Below are positions 6,801-13,200 of a stretch of DNA of 18,229 nt, in pieces (positions within the stretch are counted from its first letter, which is position 1; each line of letters starts with the position of its first letter). The translations under genes were made by a program, and so were the position numbers. This stretch comes from CAYJAD01 sp964370835 (GTDB lineage Bacteria; Desulfobacterota; Desulfovibrionia; Desulfovibrionales; Desulfovibrionaceae): positions 1-18,229 of the forward strand of contig CAYJLO010000063.1 in assembly GCA_964370835.1 (NCBI GenBank). The letters are read 5' to 3'. The notes beneath the pieces were generated by a model that was given only the letters and a program-made list of their open reading frames with translations, did no database searches and had not been told where the DNA came from.

Positions 6801-7727
6801 ATGCAAGTATTATTTATTTTCACTCTTCTTTGTTGTTCCCTCGTGGCCATGGGACTCCTATGGATGGCCTTGCTTTGGCGCAAAATACTCCATGTAAAAA
6901 ACACCCCCGCATCTCCCGCCACCACAAAACGCCTCTATTCTTTGCGTATATACATATGGTGCGTTGGTGGAGTGAGCATGACCATTGGCATCTTCACCAT
7001 GGGAATGTTCTTAGGTCTTGGGGAGATTATTTTATATCTACCCATTGCAGCAGCTTTACCATGTTTTTTCATGGCAGAAAAAATTCGTCGAAAACGTGCT
7101 TCTTGCCAAGAGCTTTCCGCACAAGAACATGGAGAGCATCAAGAAATCTACACCCTATGGGGAAAGGATTTTGAACAAATAAGCTATGCGCCTGCTTCCA
7201 CCTATGCAGAAAAAAACACTTTAGAAATGCAAGCTTTTGGTAACGATATGTACATGACCAAAAGTCACCACATCACAGGCACATACAAAGATGTTACTTT
7301 TGAGCAATACGACATTTGCCTACCCGATTATTTCCAAGGGCGTAGTGTTATTTTTACCTTTCCCGCTTCTTTCAACGATAAATTTTTCGTCATTCATAGG
7401 GATTTTCCTTGCTCACAGCTCCTCACCTATGCCGGCATATGGCAAAAAGGAGCCAGCAAACAAGAAGAATTCAATGCTCTTTATGCCATTTTCACCAAGG
7501 ACATGGACGCACTCACGCAAAGCCTTAGCCCTCAATTGCAAAAAGCCATCACGCATATGCAAAAAGAATGCGCTGTGCCACAGTCATATTATATAACAGA
7601 GAATACGCTGCACATCCTTATGCCTTTAACAGACGCCACCTCCGAGGTAGGTACGTCTCAAGAAAATATTCATATGGAAAAGCAAATGCATCTTATTAAA
7701 GATTTCATAGTGCATGTCATTGCATAG
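6801..7727 (+). CDS. Membrane-anchored DUF3137-like protein of unknown function
   Basis: A protein of 308 aa if it starts at 6801. That ATG has AGGAG at 6791-6795, 5 bp upstream, which is better than the ATG at 6783 (six residues longer, weak GTAGGA). The N-terminus has a hydrophobic helix at about residues 3-26 and a pair of hydrophobic segments at about 50-75 and 76-92, then a basic stop (KIRRKR). The remaining 210 or so residues are soluble and probably cytoplasmic. The stretch around residues 165-210 (VTFEQYDICLPDYFQGRSV, then FNDKFFVIHRDF) resembles the DUF3137 pattern of a beta-rich domain with an FxGR-like turn. I recognise no catalytic motif. The gene is alone, between two MITE-like repeats. 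The family call is moderate and the function unknown. Confidence 0.75.
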   Translation: MQVLFIFTLLCCSLVAMGLLWMALLWRKILHVKNTPASPATTKRLYSLRIYIWCVGGVSMTIGIFTMGMFLGLGEIILYLPIAAALPCFFMAEKIRRKRASCQELSAQEHGEHQEIYTLWGKDFEQISYAPASTYAEKNTLEMQAFGNDMYMTKSHHITGTYKDVTFEQYDICLPDYFQGRSVIFTFPASFNDKFFVIHRDFPCSQLLTYAGIWQKGASKQEEFNALYAIFTKDMDALTQSLSPQLQKAITHMQKECAVPQSYYITENTLHILMPLTDATSEVGTSQENIHMEKQMHLIKDFIVHVIA

Positions 7728-7782
7728 GTCACAAAAAAGCCCTTCCCAAGGGAAGAGCTGGAGTATTATTCATATATTTTTA

Positions 7783-7827
7783 TGGGGAGGGAAAAACTTT
7801 TTACAAAAAGGTTCTTTCTCTGCAAGA
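7783..7827. repeat. Intergenic inverted repeat of the G/A/T-run family
   Basis: GGGGAGGGAAAAAC, a T-run, then ACAAAAAGGTTCTTTCTC form an imperfect hairpin downstream of the DUF3137-like gene. It has the same layout as the better-preserved element at 14625-14660. It may act as a terminator for the + strand gene. The short palindrome CTTCCC-AA-GGGAAG just upstream (about 7743-7756) could add to this, but no T-run follows it. Confidence 0.4.
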
Positions 7828-7846
7828 TTTTGCCGCACTTTTTATG

Positions 7847-7991
7847 GATAGTGTCATCAAATCGCGAATTTTAGCGTTTTAGCAAGGAAGATAAGCAAAC
7901 CTTCAGGGAGTATATAAAACATACATGACCGAAAAAAGCTTGCGAAATCTAACGCAGATAAAACCAAAAAGGCGCATTTGATGACATTATC
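7847..7991 (+). mobile_element. MITE-like 145-bp element, copy B
   Basis: A second copy of the 145-bp element, in the same orientation as copy A. Its terminal repeats are GATAGTGTCATCAAAT and the complement of GATAATGTCATCAAAT, again 15 of 16. The base that differs from copy A (GTCG to GTCA) has changed in both ends, so the two ends of each copy match each other better than they match the other copy. The flanking dinucleotide is TG on both sides. The right end lies 7 bp from the stop codon of the small secreted-protein gene on the other strand, so it forms that gene's 3' region. Confidence 0.75.
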
Positions 7992-7998
7992 TGAACCG

Positions 7999-8331
7999 CT
8001 ACTGCACTTTAGCAGTACCCCCGCCAATAATAATTTTACTTTTACCGGCAAAGCTTAAACCTTCGTTCACATGGGCTTCATTTTTCGCGTCAATGCCGAG
8101 CACATTCCAGCCTTCACTACCGCTATCAAGGCTCAGATTTACACTTTTGCCGTTGCCCAAAGGTTTTTTCAGCATATTGCTCGTATTATCACCGCCACTT
8201 TTTGACACATTAAGCACCACCAGCTCTGCGCCGCTCTTATTTATCACAGTCATGGTGCGTGCCCATGCAGAGCTAGCCATAAAAGTAGCGCATACAACTA
8301 AGCAAAGTGCTATCAAAGATATTTTTTTCAT
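7999..8331 (-). CDS. Small secreted protein of unknown function
   Basis: A 110-aa protein with a clear signal peptide: MKKIS, a hydrophobic core, and a likely cleavage site after Ala-Trp-Ala (residue 24). The mature 86-residue chain is rich in Gly, Ser, Asn and Lys and reads like a small beta-sandwich (strands TMTVINKSG, ELVVLNVSK, SVNLSL, WNVLGIDAK, SKIIIGGG). It has no cysteine, so disulfides and haem are excluded. I start it at 8331 because the AAGGA lies 6 bp upstream of this ATG, while the ATG at 8337 directly abuts that AAGGA. The promoter and operator-like repeat are upstream at 8349-8378. It faces a promoter region shared with the divergent ferredoxin-like gene. I do not recognise a family with confidence. 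Confidence 0.8.
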   Translation of the reverse strand: MKKISLIALCLVVCATFMASSAWARTMTVINKSGAELVVLNVSKSGGDNTSNMLKKPLGNGKSVNLSLDSGSEGWNVLGIDAKNEAHVNEGLSFAGKSKIIIGGGTAKVQ

Positions 8332-8348
8332 ATTCATTCCTTTTGTTG

Positions 8349-8378
8349 ATTTTACGCATTTCGTAAAAAATACCGCAA
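8349..8378 (-). promoter_or_regulatory. Promoter and inverted repeat upstream of the secreted-protein gene
   Basis: On the - strand, TTGCGG is followed 18 bp later by TAAAAT (8354-8349). A perfect inverted repeat TTTTACG-CATTT-CGTAAAA (8350-8368) covers the -10, as an operator would. The predicted start would leave almost no leader before AAGGA, so the promoter call is uncertain. Confidence 0.4.
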
Positions 8379-8383
8379 AATCT

Positions 8384-8411
8384 TGCTAGAAAAAAAAACT
8401 TTTGTCTAGCA
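8384..8411. repeat. Hairpin in the divergent intergenic region
   Basis: TGCTAGA (8384-8390) and TCTAGCA (8405-8411) are perfectly complementary, with an A-run and T-run inside the 14-nt loop that can extend the stem. It lies between two divergent genes, so it is not an obvious terminator. It may be a worn member of the intergenic repeat family or a regulatory site. Confidence 0.4.
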
Positions 8412-8470
8412 CTATCTCTTCTGCGTCCTTAGCCCCCTCCCTTCATATTACTTATGGGCTTCTTTCCTAC

Positions 8471-8506
8471 TAGACAACTGTGCTTTGGTGATATATATAC
8501 TGAAAG
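8471..8506 (+). promoter_or_regulatory. Promoter of the ferredoxin-like gene
   Basis: TAGACA (8471-8476), a 17-bp spacer and TATATA (8494-8499) form a good sigma-70-type promoter. The start would be near 8506, leaving a leader of about 48 nt. Confidence 0.5.
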
Positions 8507-8553
8507 GTATTCTTACACGCTAATACTGTATATTAATTTTAACGAGTATTCCT

Positions 8554-9282
8554 ATGTCTGTACGTAAAATTTTAGAAATAAATGAAGAATTATGTGATGG
8601 TTGTGGCCAATGTATTCTTGACTGTGCCGAACATGCACTGGCCATTGTGGATGGTAAAGCAAAAATCATTTCCGACAATCTGTGTGACGGTTTAGGCGCT
8701 TGCATGCAAGGCTGTCCACAAAATGCACTCACAATCATAGAACGCGAAGCATTGCCCTTTGATGAGGATGCCGTCCTTGCACAGCAAAGAAAAGCTGAGC
8801 AAGTGCATCCTGCTCTAAAATCCACAGGTCAAAGCATCAAGCATGCACAGCCTACCATAGAAGCTTTACGCCCTCGTTGTCCTTCTCTTTCACAGGGCGG
8901 CAAAGGGAGCCAAGCGCCATGGCCTTTAAAACTTCGCATTCTCCCAGAAGATTCATCTTTTTTGAAAAATGCGGAAATTCTTTTGGTGTCAGACTGTGCC
9001 CCGGCTGTCTATAAAAACTTTCACGCAGACTTTGCCCACAAAGTGAAGATAGCCTGCTGTCCAAAATTTGAAGATCATGGTGCCATCTTGCATAAATTGC
9101 GTCAAATATACCAACATGCTGCCCCAAAATCCCTTGAGGTTTTGCGCATGGAAGTACCGTGTTGTCATGCGCTATCAGAGTTATGCCAAGAAGCTCACCC
9201 CAAGGGTAGCATTCAAGCTCCTAAGCATTATGTGTGTGCTCGCCACGGACAATTACTTAATTCAGGCCTAGCACCATTATAA
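8554..9282 (+). CDS. 4Fe-4S ferredoxin-like protein with a cysteine-rich C-terminal domain
   Basis: A 242-aa cytoplasmic iron-sulfur protein. The N-terminus has one complete cluster motif, Cys14-x2-Cys17-x2-Cys20-x3-Cys24. The second motif is CDGLGACMQGCP (Cys44, Cys50, Cys54): the second cysteine is Leu47. This CDGLGAC form is characteristic of a family of anaerobe proteins and is not random decay. After a variable linker (about residues 65-125), the C-terminal domain carries Cys148 (SDCAP), Cys168-Cys169 (CCPKFED) and Cys203-Cys204 (EVPCC). These could hold another metal site or act in thiol redox. A weak GAG lies 8 bp before the ATG. It appears to be a single-gene unit with its own terminator. 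The redox partner is unknown, and regulation by a redox regulator is not evident. Confidence 0.88.
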   Translation: MSVRKILEINEELCDGCGQCILDCAEHALAIVDGKAKIISDNLCDGLGACMQGCPQNALTIIEREALPFDEDAVLAQQRKAEQVHPALKSTGQSIKHAQPTIEALRPRCPSLSQGGKGSQAPWPLKLRILPEDSSFLKNAEILLVSDCAPAVYKNFHADFAHKVKIACCPKFEDHGAILHKLRQIYQHAAPKSLEVLRMEVPCCHALSELCQEAHPKGSIQAPKHYVCARHGQLLNSGLAPL

Positions 9283-9300
9283 AAAAGCTTCCACAAGATA

Positions 9301-9342
9301 AAAAAAATCCCCTTTCAGTATGTACCGAAAGGGGATTTTTTT
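9301..9342. terminator. Bidirectional rho-independent terminator
   Basis: AAAAAAATCCCCTTTC (9301-9316) pairs perfectly with GAAAGGGGATTTTTTT (9327-9342) across a 10-nt loop. It lies 18 bp after the ferredoxin-like stop and 7 bp beyond the DedA gene's stop on the other strand, so it can stop transcription from both sides. It resembles the terminator of the arsenic operon at 5944. Confidence 0.92.
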
Positions 9343-9348
9343 TACGCA

Positions 9349-9999
9349 CTATGCTTTTTGCTTTCTTTTTTCAAGCCACGCCTTGCCCATTTCATACACC
9401 AAGGGCAAAACAGAAATAATAATAATGGCATATACAATGGCGCCAAAATTATCACGGGCGAAAGGAGTATTGCCTAAGAAATAGCCTACGCTCACCAAAG
9501 AGCCCACCCAAATGATACAGCCGGTGATATTATAGAATAAAAAGGCCGATGGGCGCATAAGAGCAATACCTGCCACAAAGGGAGCAAAGGTACGCACTAT
9601 GGGAATAAAGCGTGCTAAAATAATGGCTTTGCCACCATGCTTTTCATAAAAAGCATTGGCCTTCAACAAATGTTCCTTTTTAATAAAACGCGTGTCACGT
9701 TTAAAAATGGACGGCCCCACAAAGCGCCCTATATTATAATTGACGGCATCGCCTATGATACCGGCAGCAAGCAACACTCCCATGGCTTCAGCATAGCCTA
9801 TGAGTCCAGCTCCAGCCACAACACCTGTGGCAAAAAGTAAAGAATCCCCCGGCAAGAAGGGTGTTATCACAAGGCCCGTTTCGCAAAATACAATGAGAAA
9901 TAAAATGGCATATACCCACATGCCATAGTTTTCCACCAATTCAAACAAGTGCTTATCAATATTTAAGATAAAATCCACTAAAAAAAGTATCACTTCCAT
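9349..9999 (-). CDS. DedA-family (VTT domain) inner-membrane protein
   Basis: A 216-aa membrane protein of the DedA family, whose members act in undecaprenyl-phosphate or phospholipid flipping and in membrane-potential homeostasis. The key residues of E. coli YqjA/YghB are conserved: Glu40 and Asp52 in ETGLVITPFLPGDSLLF, and Arg130 and Arg136 in ARFIPIVRTFAPFVAG. The cytoplasmic amphipathic region (KRDTRFIKKEHLLKANAFYEKHGG) is intact, as are the C-terminal helices and a basic tail. AAGGA at 10010-10006 lies 6 bp before the ATG, supporting this start. It is a single gene convergent with the ferredoxin-like gene. The exact lipid substrate cannot be read from sequence. Confidence 0.93.
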   Translation of the reverse strand: MEVILFLVDFILNIDKHLFELVENYGMWVYAILFLIVFCETGLVITPFLPGDSLLFATGVVAGAGLIGYAEAMGVLLAAGIIGDAVNYNIGRFVGPSIFKRDTRFIKKEHLLKANAFYEKHGGKAIILARFIPIVRTFAPFVAGIALMRPSAFLFYNITGCIIWVGSLVSVGYFLGNTPFARDNFGAIVYAIIIISVLPLVYEMGKAWLEKRKQKA

Positions 10000-10192
10000 A
10001 TGCTATCCTTATAGTCAAATAAATTTCTTCTGAAATGTATGTTTTCGTAAAAAAAGAAGCTCTTTACGTGAGGGGCTTACCTTGATACACTCACAAAATG
10101 CTCGCATAGGTGCTTCGGTAGCCTTATTTCATCTTCATTTTTTTTGCACCACCGCTTAGCTTATATCTAGACTTCAACCAAAAGGCAAGATT

Positions 10193-11746
10193 ATGCTCAC
10201 TGCCCCCCTACTAACACTGACTCCTTTAGCTTTGATTCTTTTTTTACTCATGGGTCGCAAAATGGCCGCAGATTTAGCCGGACTTTGGGGACTTATACTC
10301 ACCCTTATACTGGCCATGGGCTTTTTTGAAACATCACCTGCCATTATTCCACAGATTCTCTTTGCCGGTGTCATAGGCTCTTTGCCGGTGGGCTTAGTCA
10401 TTGCCGCCAGTATCATGCAAGTCACCATCATGGCAGAAAGCGGTGCTTTGGCGCGCATTGTGGCCTACATAAAAACCCTCAGCCCACAAGATAAAGCTGT
10501 GCAAGTACTCCTTATCAATGTGGGCATGGGCATTTTGCTTACCGGTCTTGGAGCTGCTTCGGTGGCAGTTTTCCCGCCACTTCTCTTGGCTTTAGGCTAT
10601 AGCGTTTCTGCCGCCATATTATTGCCAGCTGTGGGCTATGTGGCCCTTTGCATGTACGCTTTATTGGGTATTCCAGCCGTGATTATGGCACATTTTTCCG
10701 GCATACCTCTTTTGGAAACAGGCGTGGATCTTGCGGCTTTCATGCCTATTCTATCCACCGCCGTGGCTTTTGCTTGCTTACACATCGCAGGCGGTTTTTC
10801 CCTCATGCGCAGTGGCTTTTGGCCGGCACTCATTAGCGGCATAAGTTCTGGACTTGTGGCCATGGCCCTAGCTTCCTTTGGTCTTATAACCGTCACCGCC
10901 ATCATGGCAGGCATGGCCATTGTGTTCTGCCTTTTACTCTACGTGAAACTTCGCGGAGGCCCGTGGCAAGATGATCAACTACTCAATGCCAAAGATAAAG
11001 AAGCCCAAGCTCACATGGGTTTAGCCCGCGCTGCTTCGCCTTGGCTCTTACTGCTTAGTATATCCCTAGTGGTAAATACACCGGCGCTACCTTTTTTTGA
11101 TATGACCTTCAACCAATGGGCCATGCCTGTGGAGATTATCCCCGGACAAACGGAAAAGATACGCTTATTCTGGCAAGCCTATTTTTGGGTCGCCATCAGT
11201 ACAGTCTTATGTTTACCCTTGTTAAAGGTTTCTCGCGCTTCCTTATTGGGCAAGGGAGGCATACTCACCAAGGGTTGCCTTCGTGCATGGCGTACCATTG
11301 GTGCCACAGCAGTATATTTTTGCATAGCCTACGTCATGAACCATTCTGGAAAATTGGCCGACGGTACCATGGTGCAAGAACATAATATGATTTTAGCTCT
11401 AGCCCATGCCGCAGCCACTGTTTTTGGCCCTTACTACCCTGCCGCAACGCCTTTCTTGGGGCTTTTAGCCGGCTTCATAGGGGGATCAGCCTCTTCATCT
11501 GTGGCCATGTTTACGCAGCTTCATGTGGCAGCTGCCCAACAACTAAATATAGCACCCCTAACCTTGGTCACAGCCAATGGCATTGGCGGCGGTTTGGCGT
11601 CGGCCATATCCCCATCGAAGCTTTTTGGGGCCGCTTCTTCCATTGATGCACCGCAAGCGGTTAATGCTATCATGGCTTATGCCTTTGTGCTCACATTCAT
11701 TGTCACAAGCTTTTGTGCTATACTTACACAGTACTGGGTAAGTTAA
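10193..11746 (+). CDS. L-lactate permease (LctP) family transporter
   Basis: A 517-aa polytopic inner-membrane carrier of the LctP family (PF02652), which imports lactate or glycolate, the main carbon and electron source of many Desulfovibrio. The N-terminal LTLTPLALILFLLMGRK, the GLGAASVAVFPPLL stretch near residue 120 and the GGFIGGSASSSVAMF-like region toward the C-terminus fit the family. It is somewhat shorter than the usual 540-570 residues, and its last conserved block reads ANGIGGGLASAISPSKLFGAAS. A large loop around residues 300-325 is polar. AAGG lies about 8 bp before the ATG. The gene is alone; no lactate dehydrogenase or acetate genes are adjacent, so lactate is an inference from the family. 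Other organic acids are possible. Confidence 0.82.
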   Translation: MLTAPLLTLTPLALILFLLMGRKMAADLAGLWGLILTLILAMGFFETSPAIIPQILFAGVIGSLPVGLVIAASIMQVTIMAESGALARIVAYIKTLSPQDKAVQVLLINVGMGILLTGLGAASVAVFPPLLLALGYSVSAAILLPAVGYVALCMYALLGIPAVIMAHFSGIPLLETGVDLAAFMPILSTAVAFACLHIAGGFSLMRSGFWPALISGISSGLVAMALASFGLITVTAIMAGMAIVFCLLLYVKLRGGPWQDDQLLNAKDKEAQAHMGLARAASPWLLLLSISLVVNTPALPFFDMTFNQWAMPVEIIPGQTEKIRLFWQAYFWVAISTVLCLPLLKVSRASLLGKGGILTKGCLRAWRTIGATAVYFCIAYVMNHSGKLADGTMVQEHNMILALAHAAATVFGPYYPAATPFLGLLAGFIGGSASSSVAMFTQLHVAAAQQLNIAPLTLVTANGIGGGLASAISPSKLFGAASSIDAPQAVNAIMAYAFVLTFIVTSFCAILTQYWVS

Positions 11747-11792
11747 CTGTAAATCTTGCATATTTCATTTGCGGTAAATGAATACCAAAAGA

Positions 11793-11837
11793 CCTCTGTA
11801 CAGTGTTGTGCTAAAAACAGCTCTGTGCAGAGGTTTT
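11793..11837. terminator. Terminator after the LctP-family gene, possibly bidirectional
   Basis: CCTCTGTACAG (11793-11803) pairs with CTGTGCAGAGG (11823-11833) with one G-U wobble, and TTTT follows. On the other strand the same hairpin is followed by TCTTTT, so it may also serve the GT10 gene that ends at 11864. Confidence 0.7.
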
Positions 11838-11863
11838 CTCATAAACAGCTTAGCGTAGCGAAA

Positions 11864-13093
11864 TTACGTCATTGAGCGTAGCATTTCTTGGGCCCACACA
11901 GCCCTTGGTTGTCGCTGTATGACCTTTTCCAAAACCCTTTTGCACGCCTGCGTATCACCATTTTGCACTAAACCTTCTGCCAGCATTTTACTCAGCGTCA
12001 TATGTGACAGCAGTTTTTCCTGATGCCACTCAGGCAAAGTATGCGGCCCACAGGACGTACCTTTATATGCAGTAGCCAATTGCTTATGCGGCCATGTGAG
12101 ATTTGCATCTAAGCACAAAGCCAAGCCAGTATATTCTTCCACCTTGGATACATTATGGGATTCAGCGTGAAAATAACACGCTTCTTGCAAGAGTTTTTTT
12201 ATGATTTCCTTCTTGGTATCCCAATTATTTCGCGGATCCTTGGGTAAGGGATTATTACCCTTTTCCACTATGGCATAGATAAATTCATGTAGCTTGTGTG
12301 GCTCATACACATAGTCCTCACGCATGGGCGGCTCTCGTAACATGGACATATAAGCCTCATCATGGGTATCAAGATAACGAATATAGTCTATAAGCTCTGA
12401 AGTACTAGCAAAATCATGCGCATTCACAAAAGCTTTTGAGTTAAACTCTCTCGCAATGAGCGGATCCCCCCAATAAATGGGAACAGAGTGCGCCATGAAA
12501 GGATGTAGTATCTTTTCCGTCACATAGCCAGCCTTGGAGCAATTTTCAAAGGCTATGGTGAATTTATATTCTTTGATGAACGCAAGTTTTCCCTCTTCCC
12601 AACGCTCAAAACGCGGGCTAATGGCATCTTGCATATTATTCATAACTCTACCAGGACAATCCACCTGCCTATACTGCATGAGCTCTTGGCAAAAGTCTTG
12701 ACGCAATCGAGTTCCGTGACCTGAATCTTTATTAAAATAAATAAAGTTACAAAATTTTCTCTGGGCCATACTCTGTGGCAAGGCTTTTTTTTGCTCCGCA
12801 TCATAGGGAACAGACCTATCCATACGCATATATCTTTGCTCAAAAGACATATAATCAAAACCCACGGCATAATCGCATTCATTGAAATCCGGTGTAATGG
12901 CTTCATTGGTATAAAAAATCTTCACACAATCGGTATAGTACAAATGATCCGCGCTAAAAGTGGAATAAAATAAAAAATCCGGGTTCGTGCTTAATTCCAC
13001 ATCATACCTTTCACGCAATATATCCAAAATGAAATTATCATTGGGATCAAAATCTTTCCAAAAACCCAGAAAAAGTACTTTAATACGCGCCAT
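11864..13093 (-). CDS. Family GT10 glycosyltransferase (alpha-1,3-fucosyltransferase-like) with a C-terminal helical extension
   Basis: A 409-aa soluble enzyme of glycosyltransferase family 10, which moves fucose from GDP-fucose to GlcNAc or glucose residues. The hallmark block is clear: KFTIAFENC-SKAGYVTEKIL (about residues 177-196), with the Glu-Lys pair at about 193-194, then PIYWGDP. These match the donor-binding region of Helicobacter pylori FucT (FENS..GYVTEKI..PIYWG). From about residue 290 to the end there is a helix-rich extension, TPR-like in feel, with no sharp motif; it may mediate membrane or partner binding. I start at 13093 because AAAGGG lies 6 bp upstream; a longer frame from 13117 has no ribosome binding site. 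There is no signal peptide. No O-antigen, GDP-fucose synthesis or other sugar genes flank it. Confidence 0.86.
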   Translation of the reverse strand: MARIKVLFLGFWKDFDPNDNFILDILRERYDVELSTNPDFLFYSTFSADHLYYTDCVKIFYTNEAITPDFNECDYAVGFDYMSFEQRYMRMDRSVPYDAEQKKALPQSMAQRKFCNFIYFNKDSGHGTRLRQDFCQELMQYRQVDCPGRVMNNMQDAISPRFERWEEGKLAFIKEYKFTIAFENCSKAGYVTEKILHPFMAHSVPIYWGDPLIAREFNSKAFVNAHDFASTSELIDYIRYLDTHDEAYMSMLREPPMREDYVYEPHKLHEFIYAIVEKGNNPLPKDPRNNWDTKKEIIKKLLQEACYFHAESHNVSKVEEYTGLALCLDANLTWPHKQLATAYKGTSCGPHTLPEWHQEKLLSHMTLSKMLAEGLVQNGDTQACKRVLEKVIQRQPRAVWAQEMLRSMT

Positions 13094-13149
13094 ATTCATC
13101 CCTTTTATACTTTCCATTACACAGATTTTTCATTTCATCATATTCATAC

Positions 13150-13183
13150 AAAAAAAGGCTCATACGAATATGAACCTTTTTTT
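13150..13183 (-). terminator. Rho-independent terminator of the symporter gene
   Basis: AAAAAAAGG-c-TCATA (13150-13164) pairs with TATGA-a-CCTTTTTTT (13169-13183) around a four-base loop. On the - strand it follows the symporter stop (13201) by about 18 bp and separates it from the GT10 gene. Confidence 0.88.
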
Positions 13184-13200
13184 ATAAAAAATAAAGCCTA

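Noticed and set aside
6594..7991. Composite transposon carrying the DUF3137-like gene
   Set aside because: There is no transposase and no direct repeat at the outer ends that can be shown; only the two small elements themselves are supported.
7857..8051. Possible peptide on the - strand running through MITE copy B
   Set aside because: The reading frame is broken between the two copies by single-base indels, so it is not under protein-level selection.
10046..10068. Inverted repeat CGTAAA/TTTACG between dedA and the LctP-family gene
   Set aside because: Six bases with an 11-bp spacer in an AT-rich region; likely by chance, though it shares CGTAAA with the repeat at 8350.
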